DNA of 22,780 bases from a virus. Numbering within the stretch: the stretch's first letter is position 1; every line of letters starts with the position of its first letter. The notes under the pieces were generated by a model that was not told the DNA's origin, made no database searches, and saw nothing but the letters and a program-made list of their open reading frames with translations. The position numbers and the translations under genes were made by a program. Of this stretch, positions 17,601 through 22,607 are shown piece after piece. The stretch covers positions 1 through 22,780 of the IMG/VR virus record IMGVR_UViG_3300007345_000302. The stretch is one strand, 5' to 3'.

Positions 17601-18699
17601 TATATGAAATAGATGATGTTCTGGACTTGATGTAAAATTGCTTTGCGTTTTTCTGATCGTAGAAAAATCTTTCTGATCCAATTACAAATGATCCTGTCTT
17701 ACCCCACCCTAAAGTAGATTCTACTGTAACTCTATCTCCCTCTGTTGCAGTTGCAGAAATAGGATTTTCTAATTTTGTTCTAGTAGATACTCTAAAGTTA
17801 CCATTAACAGTAGATGGATTTAATATAATTTGATATAATTGCTCGCCGTCTTCTCCACCAATATTCCTTACATTATCTACAATAGCAGATGCATATCCAA
17901 ATGTAGGATCATTCTGAATAATTTGGTTACCAATAAGATCATTAACATCACCAGAAACCAACTTCACTTTGAGTGAATACGAAGTTTCCCAATCGGAAGT
18001 TGATGCCTTTAGTGTAAAATCTTTTGGATTGTATGTAGTAGGAACATTTTCAATATCCCTAGCAACAATAGAATTGAAAATAAAGCGAATAGAACTCTCT
18101 GTTCCCTTTGCTTTGTAGAACTTCTGAATGTTTTTAATCAGAGTTCTCTTGTCTACATCACTCTTTAGATATTTTTCTGGGAATGATGCAAGATACTGCG
18201 ACTCAAAGTTTCTTACAAATGCATATAAAAACAGATTGCTGATATTATATACAGTATCACCAACAGAATGTGGTTCTGCAATAGTGGATTGAAAACTAGA
18301 AGAATTGTATAGATCTCCTAATGTAGTATTGCCACTTACTCCTCTAGAGCACTCCAACAACTGAGTGTCATTTCTAGTTGCATAAAAAATAATTTCTTCG
18401 CCAATTCTTACATATCCATTCTTCTCTGGAAATGAAGAAGCATCATTTAGAGTAATAGTCTTATCTGATGAAGTAACAGAAGAAGCTAGAGAATCATTTT
18501 GCTTAAGAATATTTTTCTCATAAAAATCTATATCCAAATATTTTTGGATATTATTGATCACATCTAAAGTACCACCTTGTACTTCTTGTGACTCGTAGTA
18601 TTTTTCAACAAACTTCCCAAAAAGTTCATACTCTGTAGAGATGAACTCGGGTAGTTGAGATTCAATAAGAGTAGAAATTCTCTTGGTCTTTACGTTCAT
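8617..18699 (-). CDS. Giant baseplate wedge protein in gp7 position (3360 aa)
   Basis: This frame has 3360 residues and lies between gp6 and gp8, where T4 has gp7 (about 1032 residues), so a wedge role is inferred from position. Residues 1-60 (MNVKTKRISTLIESQLPEFI, then FVEKYYES) and 160-215 (LIKNIQKFYKAKGTESSIRF) look like the conserved N-terminal region of cyanophage gp7-position proteins. The rest is a mosaic: an IGEE-type beta module at 81-152, again near 315-363 and 1367-1420, and as the last 57 residues; a YHYH-like domain at about 753-864; GxGY motifs throughout; two copies of a helical domain at about 2137-2245 and 2370-2475; and three DGVLQ-type segments near 2063, 2620 and 2721. The ATG is 4 bases after the gp6 stop, with AAAGAG upstream. 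No internal stop is present. Confidence 0.8.
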   Translation of the reverse strand: MNVKTKRISTLIESQLPEFISTEYELFGKFVEKYYESQEVQGGTLDVINNIQKYLDIDFYEKNILKQNDSLASSVTSSDKTITLNDASSFPEKNGYVRIGEEIIFYATRNDTQLLECSRGVSGNTTLGDLYNSSSFQSTIAEPHSVGDTVYNISNLFLYAFVRNFESQYLASFPEKYLKSDVDKRTLIKNIQKFYKAKGTESSIRFIFNSIVARDIENVPTTYNPKDFTLKASTSDWETSYSLKVKLVSGDVNDLIGNQIIQNDPTFGYASAIVDNVRNIGGEDGEQLYQIILNPSTVNGNFRVSTRTKLENPISATATEGDRVTVESTLGWGKTGSFVIGSERFFYDQKNAKQFYIKSRTSSISYTAGKEIYDYSPVVSGNTEIMVFGVLYDLQKTLNLPYSSVGDKIEKTESGFTTRDRIITDPVSGALRWKINDDNSSPVIQTNPALQSQVNKFIAEVSAIYEDDQYYYICSSGYPSYDILSSSVSATLEDPKNLKVIRKSPIETTEIYETPANDVGVFVDGTLAFGYKDEDFVSYGNIVKTNVTSKGNGYVNPPFVLINNVPGKAESSLLGETVGSITITNNEIYTENPQITITSGRNAVVKAVVTRGQITSLVIENPGEYYSSPPSIVITDTNGKGRFAEYEAIVSKDGQIVDFTQISTGRLYGASTVEVTVVPQGSGATASAEIKKWIKNRYKKNQSSLDTANGYVFNFFNKKQYGIVANPLKLRALVGDNLNSLYQEPSTKTHSKILGYAYDGNPIYGPFGYSEPGDPSSSIARLESGYTLNSSRPNGPSVSQYPLGTFIDDYTWSQTQETGKTRLDKNNGRFCVTPDYPEGTYAYFISTNSSNAPTFPFIIGKNFYSLPISSNYDFSISQNDIPTNSKRLNANNISANGYGSQATIQSITKGSISSALVEDSPETFSVGSQLALSTTGGGEGAAASVSKVFGRNVEAIESVQNKVVQLKTKSQIYFFEGDTITQENTGATGEIYGNSFSTDQVLLRTVTGNFNLTDRVSSNTNVLNVIVDKQSEFTKGAVISLFDGIDTIIATGEVLESVNDQNSVKVKVLSGSFIIDEDYIISSSVGSDTPGSRIISIISLSENIELFSKKENIALVRTTDNHNLDIDDLVDIEVTPDDLVTETTYYVRKKKYQTVQLETPKYDSSIKDTGIGRIDTLVSGIDYAASTFGGSTFTDVEVLFSNPELSRNSVGQTVGVSSDSVIGNEDGQNNARATVVVGNTKVVSAYNEAINTITIDDASDIFVGTNIRGENIADGTTVLSVDTTTNVVTLTNLDVDFPITGVVSSVVFNPGVVTSVTITSKGKDYRRGDTVSFKDSDLDKGTVPNSRDYLAIVDHVGFSRSNADLFVADVREVSADDLIQIGAEIVKVVSVDSQTNKLVVLRGQNNTNATDHFNGTNIGFALPEYRFTIGSQLNGANQEDPFVVSYERETQTLTLSYNYGVSNVNQVQTNSLFVDNSVPAKRVKVNKLIRISNRFEYSKDNATFSILQNLDLQRKYLYKFDTSHFSMANTYLEFSPSNNRNIIAVDSFRSSVDPGNSGSFIKLKPGEDFIYFYGTTLNNDSVIDNFGLIDSASQKVEYTRYYFFDKNNDVDVNEGFFNITQDPLQGQKKVIFITDTGFAYDYSIAPQYDGSGEIKYTTSNPSAIGKINSIKIDNVGRDYDSIPSVIGVRPTASYEATLDLSYDPIGNKITAVSVADGGSNYVNAKAVITGNGSKAQIDLFVKDGVVISADLKNGGVNYTEKPTVKVVESSTKVYLQSKNIGLPERIKVENSGFLFTNDHTILRDYSSSIILLLKDFPENAFSFGERVVAESNGIVYATGRVSKNGWKNGSNILKLVNVTGEFIRGFTIKGSAKGNTAKIVDVATSKFTPNIRSYYDNIGSYTSDKGKLSANSQRITDSFFYQDFSYVIKSKTPIEVWRNLIKETTHPAGFKLFGEVIVESFGESRVRNTSSSNFTIINLEPKSVLNLSTKRTLKQSFVSLNNLNEEYGLGSVSVDNQSNAETYSTEIILGTAFDGEYDPDTGKVVGTKTFSLIDKSTGLAIAPYNEEQLLITIDGVIQEPGIAYTVSGSSITFADAPLGTRVSEGQTIPAQSFYCKSFRFKSDTLNQQYLRKARNFFQRNGRWLDAANQVRFNKDFIAEESIGYVIDKYPNVPWNIYRSKCIRDIRFVIDAYEHDLRFGGNFKSIFSAESYYTGNVLDHINEELTETLDAFKYTAKLCSAAARNWDYTVTNAVFTSASDIVTVPSTFGIVVGMNVSSGTQLPEGTVVSEIINDTQVRLSNAARSGAGLSALIVGPTETVTITQDETYAGVLNAGDLNVGVDPVPVGAVTLTSVDSIQSIPQATFSFSKINSGTFYDASNLIERNKTYIQEETLGWVKNEYPALIIPDETKCKRDTGYLVDAIVYSLRYGGTQEIIDFAKAYYDGNNVKFINNELTESVDAFQYAIGLMVLSMRGELPAGTYTSAVPFYDSNIFDDSNDILPKCFQVESALNAYSGIIETLLLQGINLIQPEPENNQRRGNWTNLRTYSNYNIIPDPLLLDEECSDVESSLVSLYSGIETVLTSGVGAVQKTNPDYIDGENTDFELFYEDGSIVKTNETEDLLVFVNGVLQLPGTYDIIRSEDQNTSDTVSFSSPPIWAQEENTITVQEPIAVDKTFVVRVGSYETLTINNERISIKKTGPFLMFDRETRSIRGIDDSKYAYVFIDGVLQRDQSSYNINGNTITFTEPLRSFTLPDGTEVLQRVDILVLYGRDLEKELTFYNFEPDTYYNRISLRISDSSQDKTTLLNIKSFFNSLFPDNYPIVSSRNGAYLFEQNSDTGNISSIGKIIRIDDFVNYFDVTLLGNNVVDLDPNGTYIISPNGRLDNPDLFLFTRTQDLSIEYTYFRGDNDLRKLVRDEAFRTKSLSNLQVNDTVKIDGESNYRKITRIPEFVHLKDFRHEKEVSNQIYGKVGATNYNGFTYGTGLGVTANIENGSVVSLDWNKRDIQLFVDNDIKDKETATGYYTPPILNFIPVNENGGGAQAEVLVVNKSVVDIIITNPGSGYTEAPKVVVSRRYKRVKENRKIDYITFFSISPRIEVDDLIVFTSVSGTDTEGINTITSEATLGFGRDTTVERQITEIVQVQDVVSISSTSTTNKIIIIEPSVIEDSIVSIEKSIESIIESDVSIVTSIHNKTVSKQSTFVGAVDKLYDGTYPNDFYTQNILGNRLVTLESFKFIDYGYSNVSEVTIEEYSALYPELTIEDFDNPDTLKVSPSKSRKYISGYPSINNFGSMITQGFDFNIGDTVLYTDTSAFPSEGELLVGDEIISYTSKLSDRLLGITRALNGTIEQNHSAGDYIRTF
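11272..12290 (-). repeat. Duplicated helical domain inside the giant wedge protein
   Basis: Two copies of a domain of about 105-109 residues lie about 125 residues apart. Copy one is at 11963-12290 and copy two at 11272-11588. Shared landmarks in order are WLDAAN / FYDASN, EESIGYVIDKYP / EETLGWVKNEYP, CIRD / CKRD, VDAI-or-IDAY followed by LRFGGN / LRYGGT, SYYTGNV / AYYDGNNV, and NEELTETLDAFKYT / NNELTESVDAFQYA. Two shorter segments downstream, CFQVESALNAYSGIIETLL and CSDVESSLVSLYSGIETVL, look like a further degenerate pair. Function is unknown. Similar units recur, as I recall, in other cyanophage structural proteins. Confidence 0.7.
16108..16442 (-). other. YHYH-like domain within the giant wedge protein
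   Basis: Residues about 753-864 contain ILGYAYDGNPIYGPFGY, then GRFCVTPDYPEGTYAYF, then FPFIIGKNFY. This order matches the YHYH domain family (PF14240), in which the middle motif is usually TYHYH. Here the two histidines are replaced (TYAYF), so any metal or ligand binding that depends on them is probably lost and the domain may be purely structural. The family assignment is from memory of the motif pattern. Confidence 0.6.
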
Positions 18700-18703
18700 C
18701 TAA

Positions 18704-20500
18704 TTACTCTTTGTAAGCAACGAAACTTGAATTTGCAACATCAACATCAAGGTAAACTTCACGAAGTGCCTTGATATCATTAGATAGTGGTTTTACTCTT
18801 ACTGAAATTCTATTGTCTGTAAAGCTGCCTTTAATAATAGTCAAATTGTATAATTTTACTTCACCTTTTGCGTAATCAATATCACCAATTTCTTTGTTCA
18901 GAACAACTTTTTCACCAGTTAGAGGGTCTAGTCTATATAGGACAATTTTGCCATCCCTGTCTTCTAAATACACATCAAAATTGGGATACTCAGTAACTCT
19001 AAATGCAGTTGTAGAAAGGACTGGATCATCGCAATCTACATCAAATGCATTCTGGAAACATACTTCATAATAGAAGGTTGAATTCAACTGAGGGAAGAAA
19101 TCTTTCCTCATAGTTACAGATGTAAGATTAGATGTGATGCTACGATCTGCATTATCAATAACACCTACTACTTTACTATACCTAAACTTACCGTTGAACT
19201 TCTCAACACTAGATGTATTCAAATAATCCTGAACTGCTCCAATTGCTTTGTCTCTAATTTGAGCAGGAGTCTGATCTGTGATTGACGTGTCATAGAAAAT
19301 CTTGCTACTCAGTTCAACATAGAGAATAGATGGATCTAAAATCTCTGGTTGAATAGAAGCAACAACAAATTTCTTCAATTCTGCAATAATTTCATTCTTT
19401 GTAATAGATGTAAGGAATGCAGCATTTGTTGGTTTTAGTACAACAAAGACTTTACCATAACTTGGAGGATCTTGCTCCTCTCCTCCAAAGATAATGATAT
19501 CACTTACTGCTGGATATACATTACGTACAATTGCATCATAATCACTTGCAGTCACAGCACGATTCTGCGTACCATAAGTTTTTGGTGCATTAAACTTGAT
19601 CTTACTGATGGATTCCATCTCCTCACCACCAGAAGATGCAATAGTGGAATTGATCGTTACATCAAATGAATTTGGTGATACACCATCAGGATTCTCTAAT
19701 ACACCAGAGAATACAAATGTCTTTACTCCATTTGTCTCTGGTCCTGCAGTAGTAATATAAGAAACTTCTACTCTTGCTCCATTATCTAATTTCTTACCAA
19801 TAACACCATCACCAAACAGAATCTCATATCTCTCATCATCAATCTCATCTAAGAAAAAGATCTTTGATAATCCATCTACTCCTAAGATGTTATCAGATAC
19901 CAAATATTCTTCGTTGAATGATCCACCAGTAGGAAATACCTTTACTCTAATCGTATTTGTATCAATATTCTGGTTATCTAGAATAAATCTCTGTGATTTT
20001 AATGCAGTATTGATTACAAATGTATTTGTGATCTGTGTTCCCTCTCTAATGGGAACATCTGTAAATACTGCAGTCTGATTTACAACTTGTGCCTTTACAT
20101 CATCTAATACAACATATTGATAGATGTTATTATCAAACGAGGCAATAAATCCCGTTCCTTTCTTCAATAATAACTCAGTATCAGTTGTTGGATTTGTATA
20201 ATTTACAGTAAACGAAATATAAGCAGTAGGTGAAGTGATACTCTTCGGTCTGTATCCTAATTGCTTCGCTAATGCTACTACGTTGTCTCGTAAGGTGGCA
20301 GAATCTATGAATAGTTCATTCACCACCATGTTGGTGTTAAATGCCGTATAATACGTGTTATAGGCAAGAGTATCAATCAACACAGATAGTGCTGATCCTT
20401 CAAAGTCATAATCAGTAAAATCTGATTGTGCTCTAAGATAATCCTTTAGAGCATCTTTTATATCTTCAAAATCTAAGTTTGCAACCTGAGTATATGGCAT
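18704..20500 (-). CDS. 6: Baseplate wedge protein gp6 (J-like)
   Basis: The product has 598 residues; T4 gp6 has 660. In T4, gp6 forms the inner ring that joins the wedges of the baseplate and is related to the gpJ proteins of P2-type phages. The N-terminal region fits this family: FEGSALSVLIDTLAYNTYY at about 34-52, then VVNELFIDSATLRDNVVALA and LGYRPKS. The middle carries FGDGVIGKKLDNGARVEVSY and, further on, TASDYDAIVRNVYPAVSDI, which is typical of J-like baseplate proteins. Its ATG overlaps the gp25 stop codon by one base (TAATG), which implies coupled translation, and the giant gp7-position gene starts 4 bases after its own stop. Confidence 0.9.
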   Translation of the reverse strand: MPYTQVANLDFEDIKDALKDYLRAQSDFTDYDFEGSALSVLIDTLAYNTYYTAFNTNMVVNELFIDSATLRDNVVALAKQLGYRPKSITSPTAYISFTVNYTNPTTDTELLLKKGTGFIASFDNNIYQYVVLDDVKAQVVNQTAVFTDVPIREGTQITNTFVINTALKSQRFILDNQNIDTNTIRVKVFPTGGSFNEEYLVSDNILGVDGLSKIFFLDEIDDERYEILFGDGVIGKKLDNGARVEVSYITTAGPETNGVKTFVFSGVLENPDGVSPNSFDVTINSTIASSGGEEMESISKIKFNAPKTYGTQNRAVTASDYDAIVRNVYPAVSDIIIFGGEEQDPPSYGKVFVVLKPTNAAFLTSITKNEIIAELKKFVVASIQPEILDPSILYVELSSKIFYDTSITDQTPAQIRDKAIGAVQDYLNTSSVEKFNGKFRYSKVVGVIDNADRSITSNLTSVTMRKDFFPQLNSTFYYEVCFQNAFDVDCDDPVLSTTAFRVTEYPNFDVYLEDRDGKIVLYRLDPLTGEKVVLNKEIGDIDYAKGEVKLYNLTIIKGSFTDNRISVRVKPLSNDIKALREVYLDVDVANSSFVAYKE

Positions 20501-20892
20501 TATCGTGTACGCTCTAAGAAGAATTCTACTGCTATTGGTGCATCATCTCTTCCAATAATAGTATATGTCAATTCAACTTCATACCCATTATTCATTTCAT
20601 CTGGTGTACATCTGATCGAATCTACATCAATTCGTGGTTCATAACGATTCAATACATCACGAATCTCAGATCTGATGATACCAGCACTACCAAAATCTAA
20701 TGGTTCAAATAATATATTCTGAATACCACATCCCAACTCTGGTTGAAATGGTCTTTCACCCTTTCTTGTAAGAAGCAATCCTGTTATTGCCTGAACAATA
20801 GCAGCTTTATCTTTTACAGTTACTAGATCATTCGTAACAGGATGCTTCTTAAATGTAACACTCAAATCCTTGAATGTCTGAAAGGTTGACAT
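20500..20892 (-). CDS. 25: Baseplate wedge protein gp25
   Basis: The product has 130 residues; T4 gp25 has 132. The GPW/gp25 family (PF04965) includes TssE of type VI secretion and is thought to nucleate sheath assembly on the baseplate. The sequence shows LLLTRKGERPFQPELGCG at about 39-56 and RYEPRID at 83-89, the family's conserved EPR core, aligned with T4 TTRKGSRPFDPEFGCD and NYEPRID as I recall them. The last bases overlap the gp6 start (TAATG). There is no clear Shine-Dalgarno sequence before the ATG at 20892. A near-consensus late promoter lies 25-32 bases upstream, so this gene probably opens the wedge operon gp25, gp6, gp7-position. Confidence 0.95.
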   Translation of the reverse strand: MSTFQTFKDLSVTFKKHPVTNDLVTVKDKAAIVQAITGLLLTRKGERPFQPELGCGIQNILFEPLDFGSAGIIRSEIRDVLNRYEPRIDVDSIRCTPDEMNNGYEVELTYTIIGRDDAPIAVEFFLERTR

Positions 20893-20916
20893 CTATACAC
20901 AGCAATAGTCTGCAAT

Positions 20917-20924
20917 TATTTATT
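20917..20924 (-). promoter_or_regulatory. Probable late promoter for gp25
   Basis: The minus strand reads AATAAATA, one mismatch (first base) from TATAAATA. It begins on the final base of the TGA stop of the 68-residue gene (TGAATAAATA). Distance to the gp25 ATG is 24 bases, close to the spacing of the exact late promoter before gp8. This position suits a start of late transcription for the wedge operon. Confidence 0.5.
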
Positions 20925-21130
20925 CACTCGTGCCATCGCTCTACAAAGTCATCAAACCCTCCAGAACCGCCACAGGGACGTGATAAACGATCTTCTGGTA
21001 GATCGTATAGTTCATCACGTTTCTTTGCCCTTCTGTGCTGTCTCAGGTACTTCTCACTATCATGTTCGGTGATAAGTGTTTTACCTTCTTCAAGAAATTC
21101 ATTTCCTTTATCTACTGGGTATAATCCCAT
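20924..21130 (-). CDS. Small charged protein, unknown function (68 aa)
   Basis: The product has 68 residues rich in Lys, Arg, Glu and Asp (SEKYLRQHRRAKKRDELYDL in the middle) and a glycine-rich turn (PCGGSGGFDDF) near the C-terminus. It has no signal peptide or membrane segment and is probably cytoplasmic or a minor virion component. I do not recognise a family. It is considered real because a GGAG Shine-Dalgarno sequence sits 7 bases before the ATG at 21130, it fills the space between two neighbours on the same strand, and its stop abuts the gp25 late promoter. The 79-base leader is unusually structured. Confidence 0.7.
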   Translation of the reverse strand: MGLYPVDKGNEFLEEGKTLITEHDSEKYLRQHRRAKKRDELYDLPEDRLSRPCGGSGGFDDFVERWHE

Positions 21131-21137
21131 CCTTTTT

Positions 21138-21188
21138 CTCCGCTAGATGTTATCTAGAACTTTTTAAGGGGTTACTATCCCTTTAAAG
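21138..21188 (-). promoter_or_regulatory. Structured leader with two hairpins and strong RBS before the 68-aa gene
   Basis: In transcript order there is an imperfect hairpin at 21188-21160 (CTTTAAAGGG, loop, CCCCTTAAAAAG), then a perfect six-base stem with a three-base loop at 21157-21143 (CTAGAT AAC ATCTAG), then GGAG at 21141-21138, 7 bases before the ATG. Neither hairpin is followed by a T-tract, so they are not classical terminators. They may be mRNA processing, stability or translation-control elements. No promoter-like sequence is evident in the 79-base gap. Confidence 0.5.
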
Positions 21189-21209
21189 TCGGATTTTCGG
21201 TTTCGGCAC

Positions 21210-21722
21210 TCATGCCCAGTGATTATTCGGTCTCTCCCACCAGAAATGTAAATCTTTCACAGTATCATCATAATATAGTGAAACCAGATCACTCTTATAT
21301 TTACTACTTATATTCTCACAAAGTGATAACGTATAATAATTCTTCCCACAAAGATCATTATACTTCTTAATACAATCAGTAATCCATGTATAATTACCTC
21401 CTCGGATAACACCTGCTTCACATAATACAAAGTTATCCCACTCTAATATCCACTGTGCAAGGTTTATCTCAAAGTCAATCCTATACTTCGTAATATCTTC
21501 ATCAGGAAATGGCACATTGACTGCCTCAATATGAAAAATCTCCCGATCCATTGATAATGAATGCGAGAGATGTTGGGTGACAATACTAGAATAATCAGGA
21601 GAAACACACAAAAAACATGTCTTACTTGGGTGTATATCCCAATCTGACATCTGAATCTTGTATGTCATCTCCTGTATAAGTGCCATCTCTTTATCCTGTG
21701 AGATGAACAGTAAATCTTTCAT
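21210..21722 (-). CDS. Conserved-looking protein of unknown function (170 aa)
   Basis: The product has 170 residues, begins MKDLLFISQDKEMALIQEMT and ends WWERPNNHWA. The only suggestive motif is FVLCEAGVIRGGNYTWI at 98-114, which resembles the loop of phosphoribosyltransferases (hydrophobic strand, acidic pair, glycine-rich turn), but the usual second acidic residue is missing (CEAG), so activity is doubtful and the likeness may be chance. There is no signal peptide or membrane segment, and it has six cysteines. The ATG overlaps the stop of the upstream 48-residue gene by one base (TAATG), with AAGGAAAG just upstream. It lies among small genes upstream of the baseplate wedge operon. Confidence 0.8.
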   Translation of the reverse strand: MKDLLFISQDKEMALIQEMTYKIQMSDWDIHPSKTCFLCVSPDYSSIVTQHLSHSLSMDREIFHIEAVNVPFPDEDITKYRIDFEINLAQWILEWDNFVLCEAGVIRGGNYTWITDCIKKYNDLCGKNYYTLSLCENISSKYKSDLVSLYYDDTVKDLHFWWERPNNHWA

Positions 21723-21868
21723 TACTTTCCTTGTCCTCTATATGCTTTACGTGCTTTGTTACGACTTGTTGCAGCATACTTTGTATGTTGCCCTTCACCC
21801 TGTCGTGTGCCCTTCGGTTTAGATTCAATAATCTGCTTACCGCTAATTCCAACTTTGCTTCGTGCCAT
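21722..21868 (-). CDS. Small highly basic protein (48 aa)
   Basis: Translation gives MARSKVGISGKQIIESKPKG at the start and SRNKARKAYRGQGK at the end, 48 residues in all. There are 14 Lys/Arg and only two acidic residues, so nucleic-acid or acidic-surface binding is possible. Evidence that it is real: an AGGAG sequence 8 bases before the ATG, a start two bases after the TAG of the upstream gene, and a TAA that overlaps the ATG of the next gene (TAATG). I recall similar short basic proteins in cyanophage genomes but cannot give a function. Confidence 0.8.
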   Translation of the reverse strand: MARSKVGISGKQIIESKPKGTRQGEGQHTKYAATSRNKARKAYRGQGK

Positions 21869-21870
21869 AA

Positions 21871-22269
21871 CTATTCTCCTAAGGTTTGTGTTCCAATCTG
21901 TATTGTAGGATAACTAAACGGTCCTGTCAAGGTCCTTGGTGTTGATATCCCAGTCACTAAATCTGCCTCGTCTCCAGTAACTGCGAATAATTGTCCATTT
22001 ATAAACACCGTCTTGTTTACTACTGGATCGATCCTTCGCATCCCTGGTTGACATGGCAAAGGTATTAATGGATTTATCTTTACTCCTGCTACACTCGCAG
22101 GCTGCGAGCTCGCAGGTAAATTCAACGAATTATATATCCTTGCTGGTTGTCCCTCTATAACAACATTAGGTGATACATACGGCGTACCTCCTAATGGCGC
22201 TGCAGCATATGCACAATTCCCATCAGTACTAGGTGTGTCTACTGTCTCTGGTCCAACAATATTTGGCAT
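21871..22269 (-). CDS. PAAR-like candidate baseplate spike-tip protein (132 aa)
   Basis: The product has 132 residues and is rich in Pro, Gly and Val. Three short beta motifs recall PAAR-repeat proteins, the sharp caps of spike proteins in T4 (gp5.4) and type VI secretion: VVIEGQPARI at 36-45, VFINGQLFAVTGDEAD at 88-103 and PTIQIGTQTL at 121-130. Its place shortly upstream of gp25 also suits a central-spike gene. However it is longer than T4 gp5.4 (97 residues) and contains no histidine at all, whereas canonical PAAR tips bind a metal with histidines and a cysteine; only Cys19 and Cys73 are present. It overlaps the upstream coiled-coil gene by 31 bases and has GAGGAG before its ATG. The alternative is an unrelated beta-rich virion protein. 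Confidence 0.6.
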   Translation of the reverse strand: MPNIVGPETVDTPSTDGNCAYAAAPLGGTPYVSPNVVIEGQPARIYNSLNLPASSQPASVAGVKINPLIPLPCQPGMRRIDPVVNKTVFINGQLFAVTGDEADLVTGISTPRTLTGPFSYPTIQIGTQTLGE

Positions 22270-22445
22270 CTCATCTCCTCTATACTATTGTGCAAATAAT
22301 CTAGAGTGTTTGACAAACTTTCATACTCACTCGCCTTCGGGCGCCTGTATGCTATCGTCGGTCTCTCTAATTCCCTCACCCTCTCCTCTAATACCTTCAC
22401 CCTTTCCTCTAAGTCGCTCACTAGCTTCTCGTATGACTCGCTCAT
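22239..22445 (-). CDS. Coiled-coil protein, unknown function (68 aa)
   Basis: The start is placed at ATG 22445 (MSESYEKLV) rather than ATG 22451, because GAGGGGGG lies at proper spacing before 22445 but directly abuts 22451. Residues 3-27 show a clear heptad pattern (LVSDLEERVKVLEERVRELE), indicating a parallel coiled coil, followed by ASEYESLSNTLDYLHNSIEE, a second helix. There is no membrane segment. The 3' end overlaps the PAAR-like gene by 31 bases and the 5' part overlaps the preceding short ORF in another frame. It might be an assembly or chaperone-like partner of the adjacent protein; that is only inference. Confidence 0.65.
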   Translation of the reverse strand: MSESYEKLVSDLEERVKVLEERVRELERPTIAYRRPKASEYESLSNTLDYLHNSIEEMRCQILLDQRQ

Positions 22446-22554
22446 TATCATCCCCCCTCATATATGCCTCTGCTGCTCTCGTCTCAAAACTATTACAAAA
22501 TTCATCAAAATTATTCAGAATATTATCAAAGTCTCCATATCCGTCTTTTTTCAT
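22327..22554 (-). CDS. Short acidic hypothetical protein overlapping the coiled-coil gene
   Basis: From ATG 22554 the frame gives 75 residues: MKKDGYGDFDNILNNFDEFC, then ETRAAEAYMRGDDNE, then a low-complexity tail with GKGEGIRGEGEGIRET. An in-frame TTG at 22596 could extend it by 14 residues. The first 37 residues look like a genuine protein. The tail lies over the coiled-coil gene in a different frame for 119 bases, and its repeats reflect the heptad codons of that gene. There is no good Shine-Dalgarno sequence. It may be a real short gene with a long overlap, or an upstream leader ORF. A frameshifted extension of the coiled-coil gene is a further possibility. Confidence 0.45.
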   Translation of the reverse strand: MKKDGYGDFDNILNNFDEFCNSFETRAAEAYMRGDDNERVIREASERLRGKGEGIRGEGEGIRETDDSIQAPEGE

Positions 22555-22599
22555 GATTTTTTTCTGGGCAAATTTTTTTTCTTCAAAGGTTTTCAAAAA

Positions 22600-22607
22600 T
22601 ATTTAGA
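22600..22607 (-). promoter_or_regulatory. Possible late promoter at the head of the small-gene cluster
   Basis: The minus strand reads TCTAAATA, one mismatch from the T4 late core TATAAATA. It lies 45 bases before the ATG at 22554. Being near another promoter element in a non-coding gap adds some support, but AT-rich sequence makes such matches common. Confidence 0.3.
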
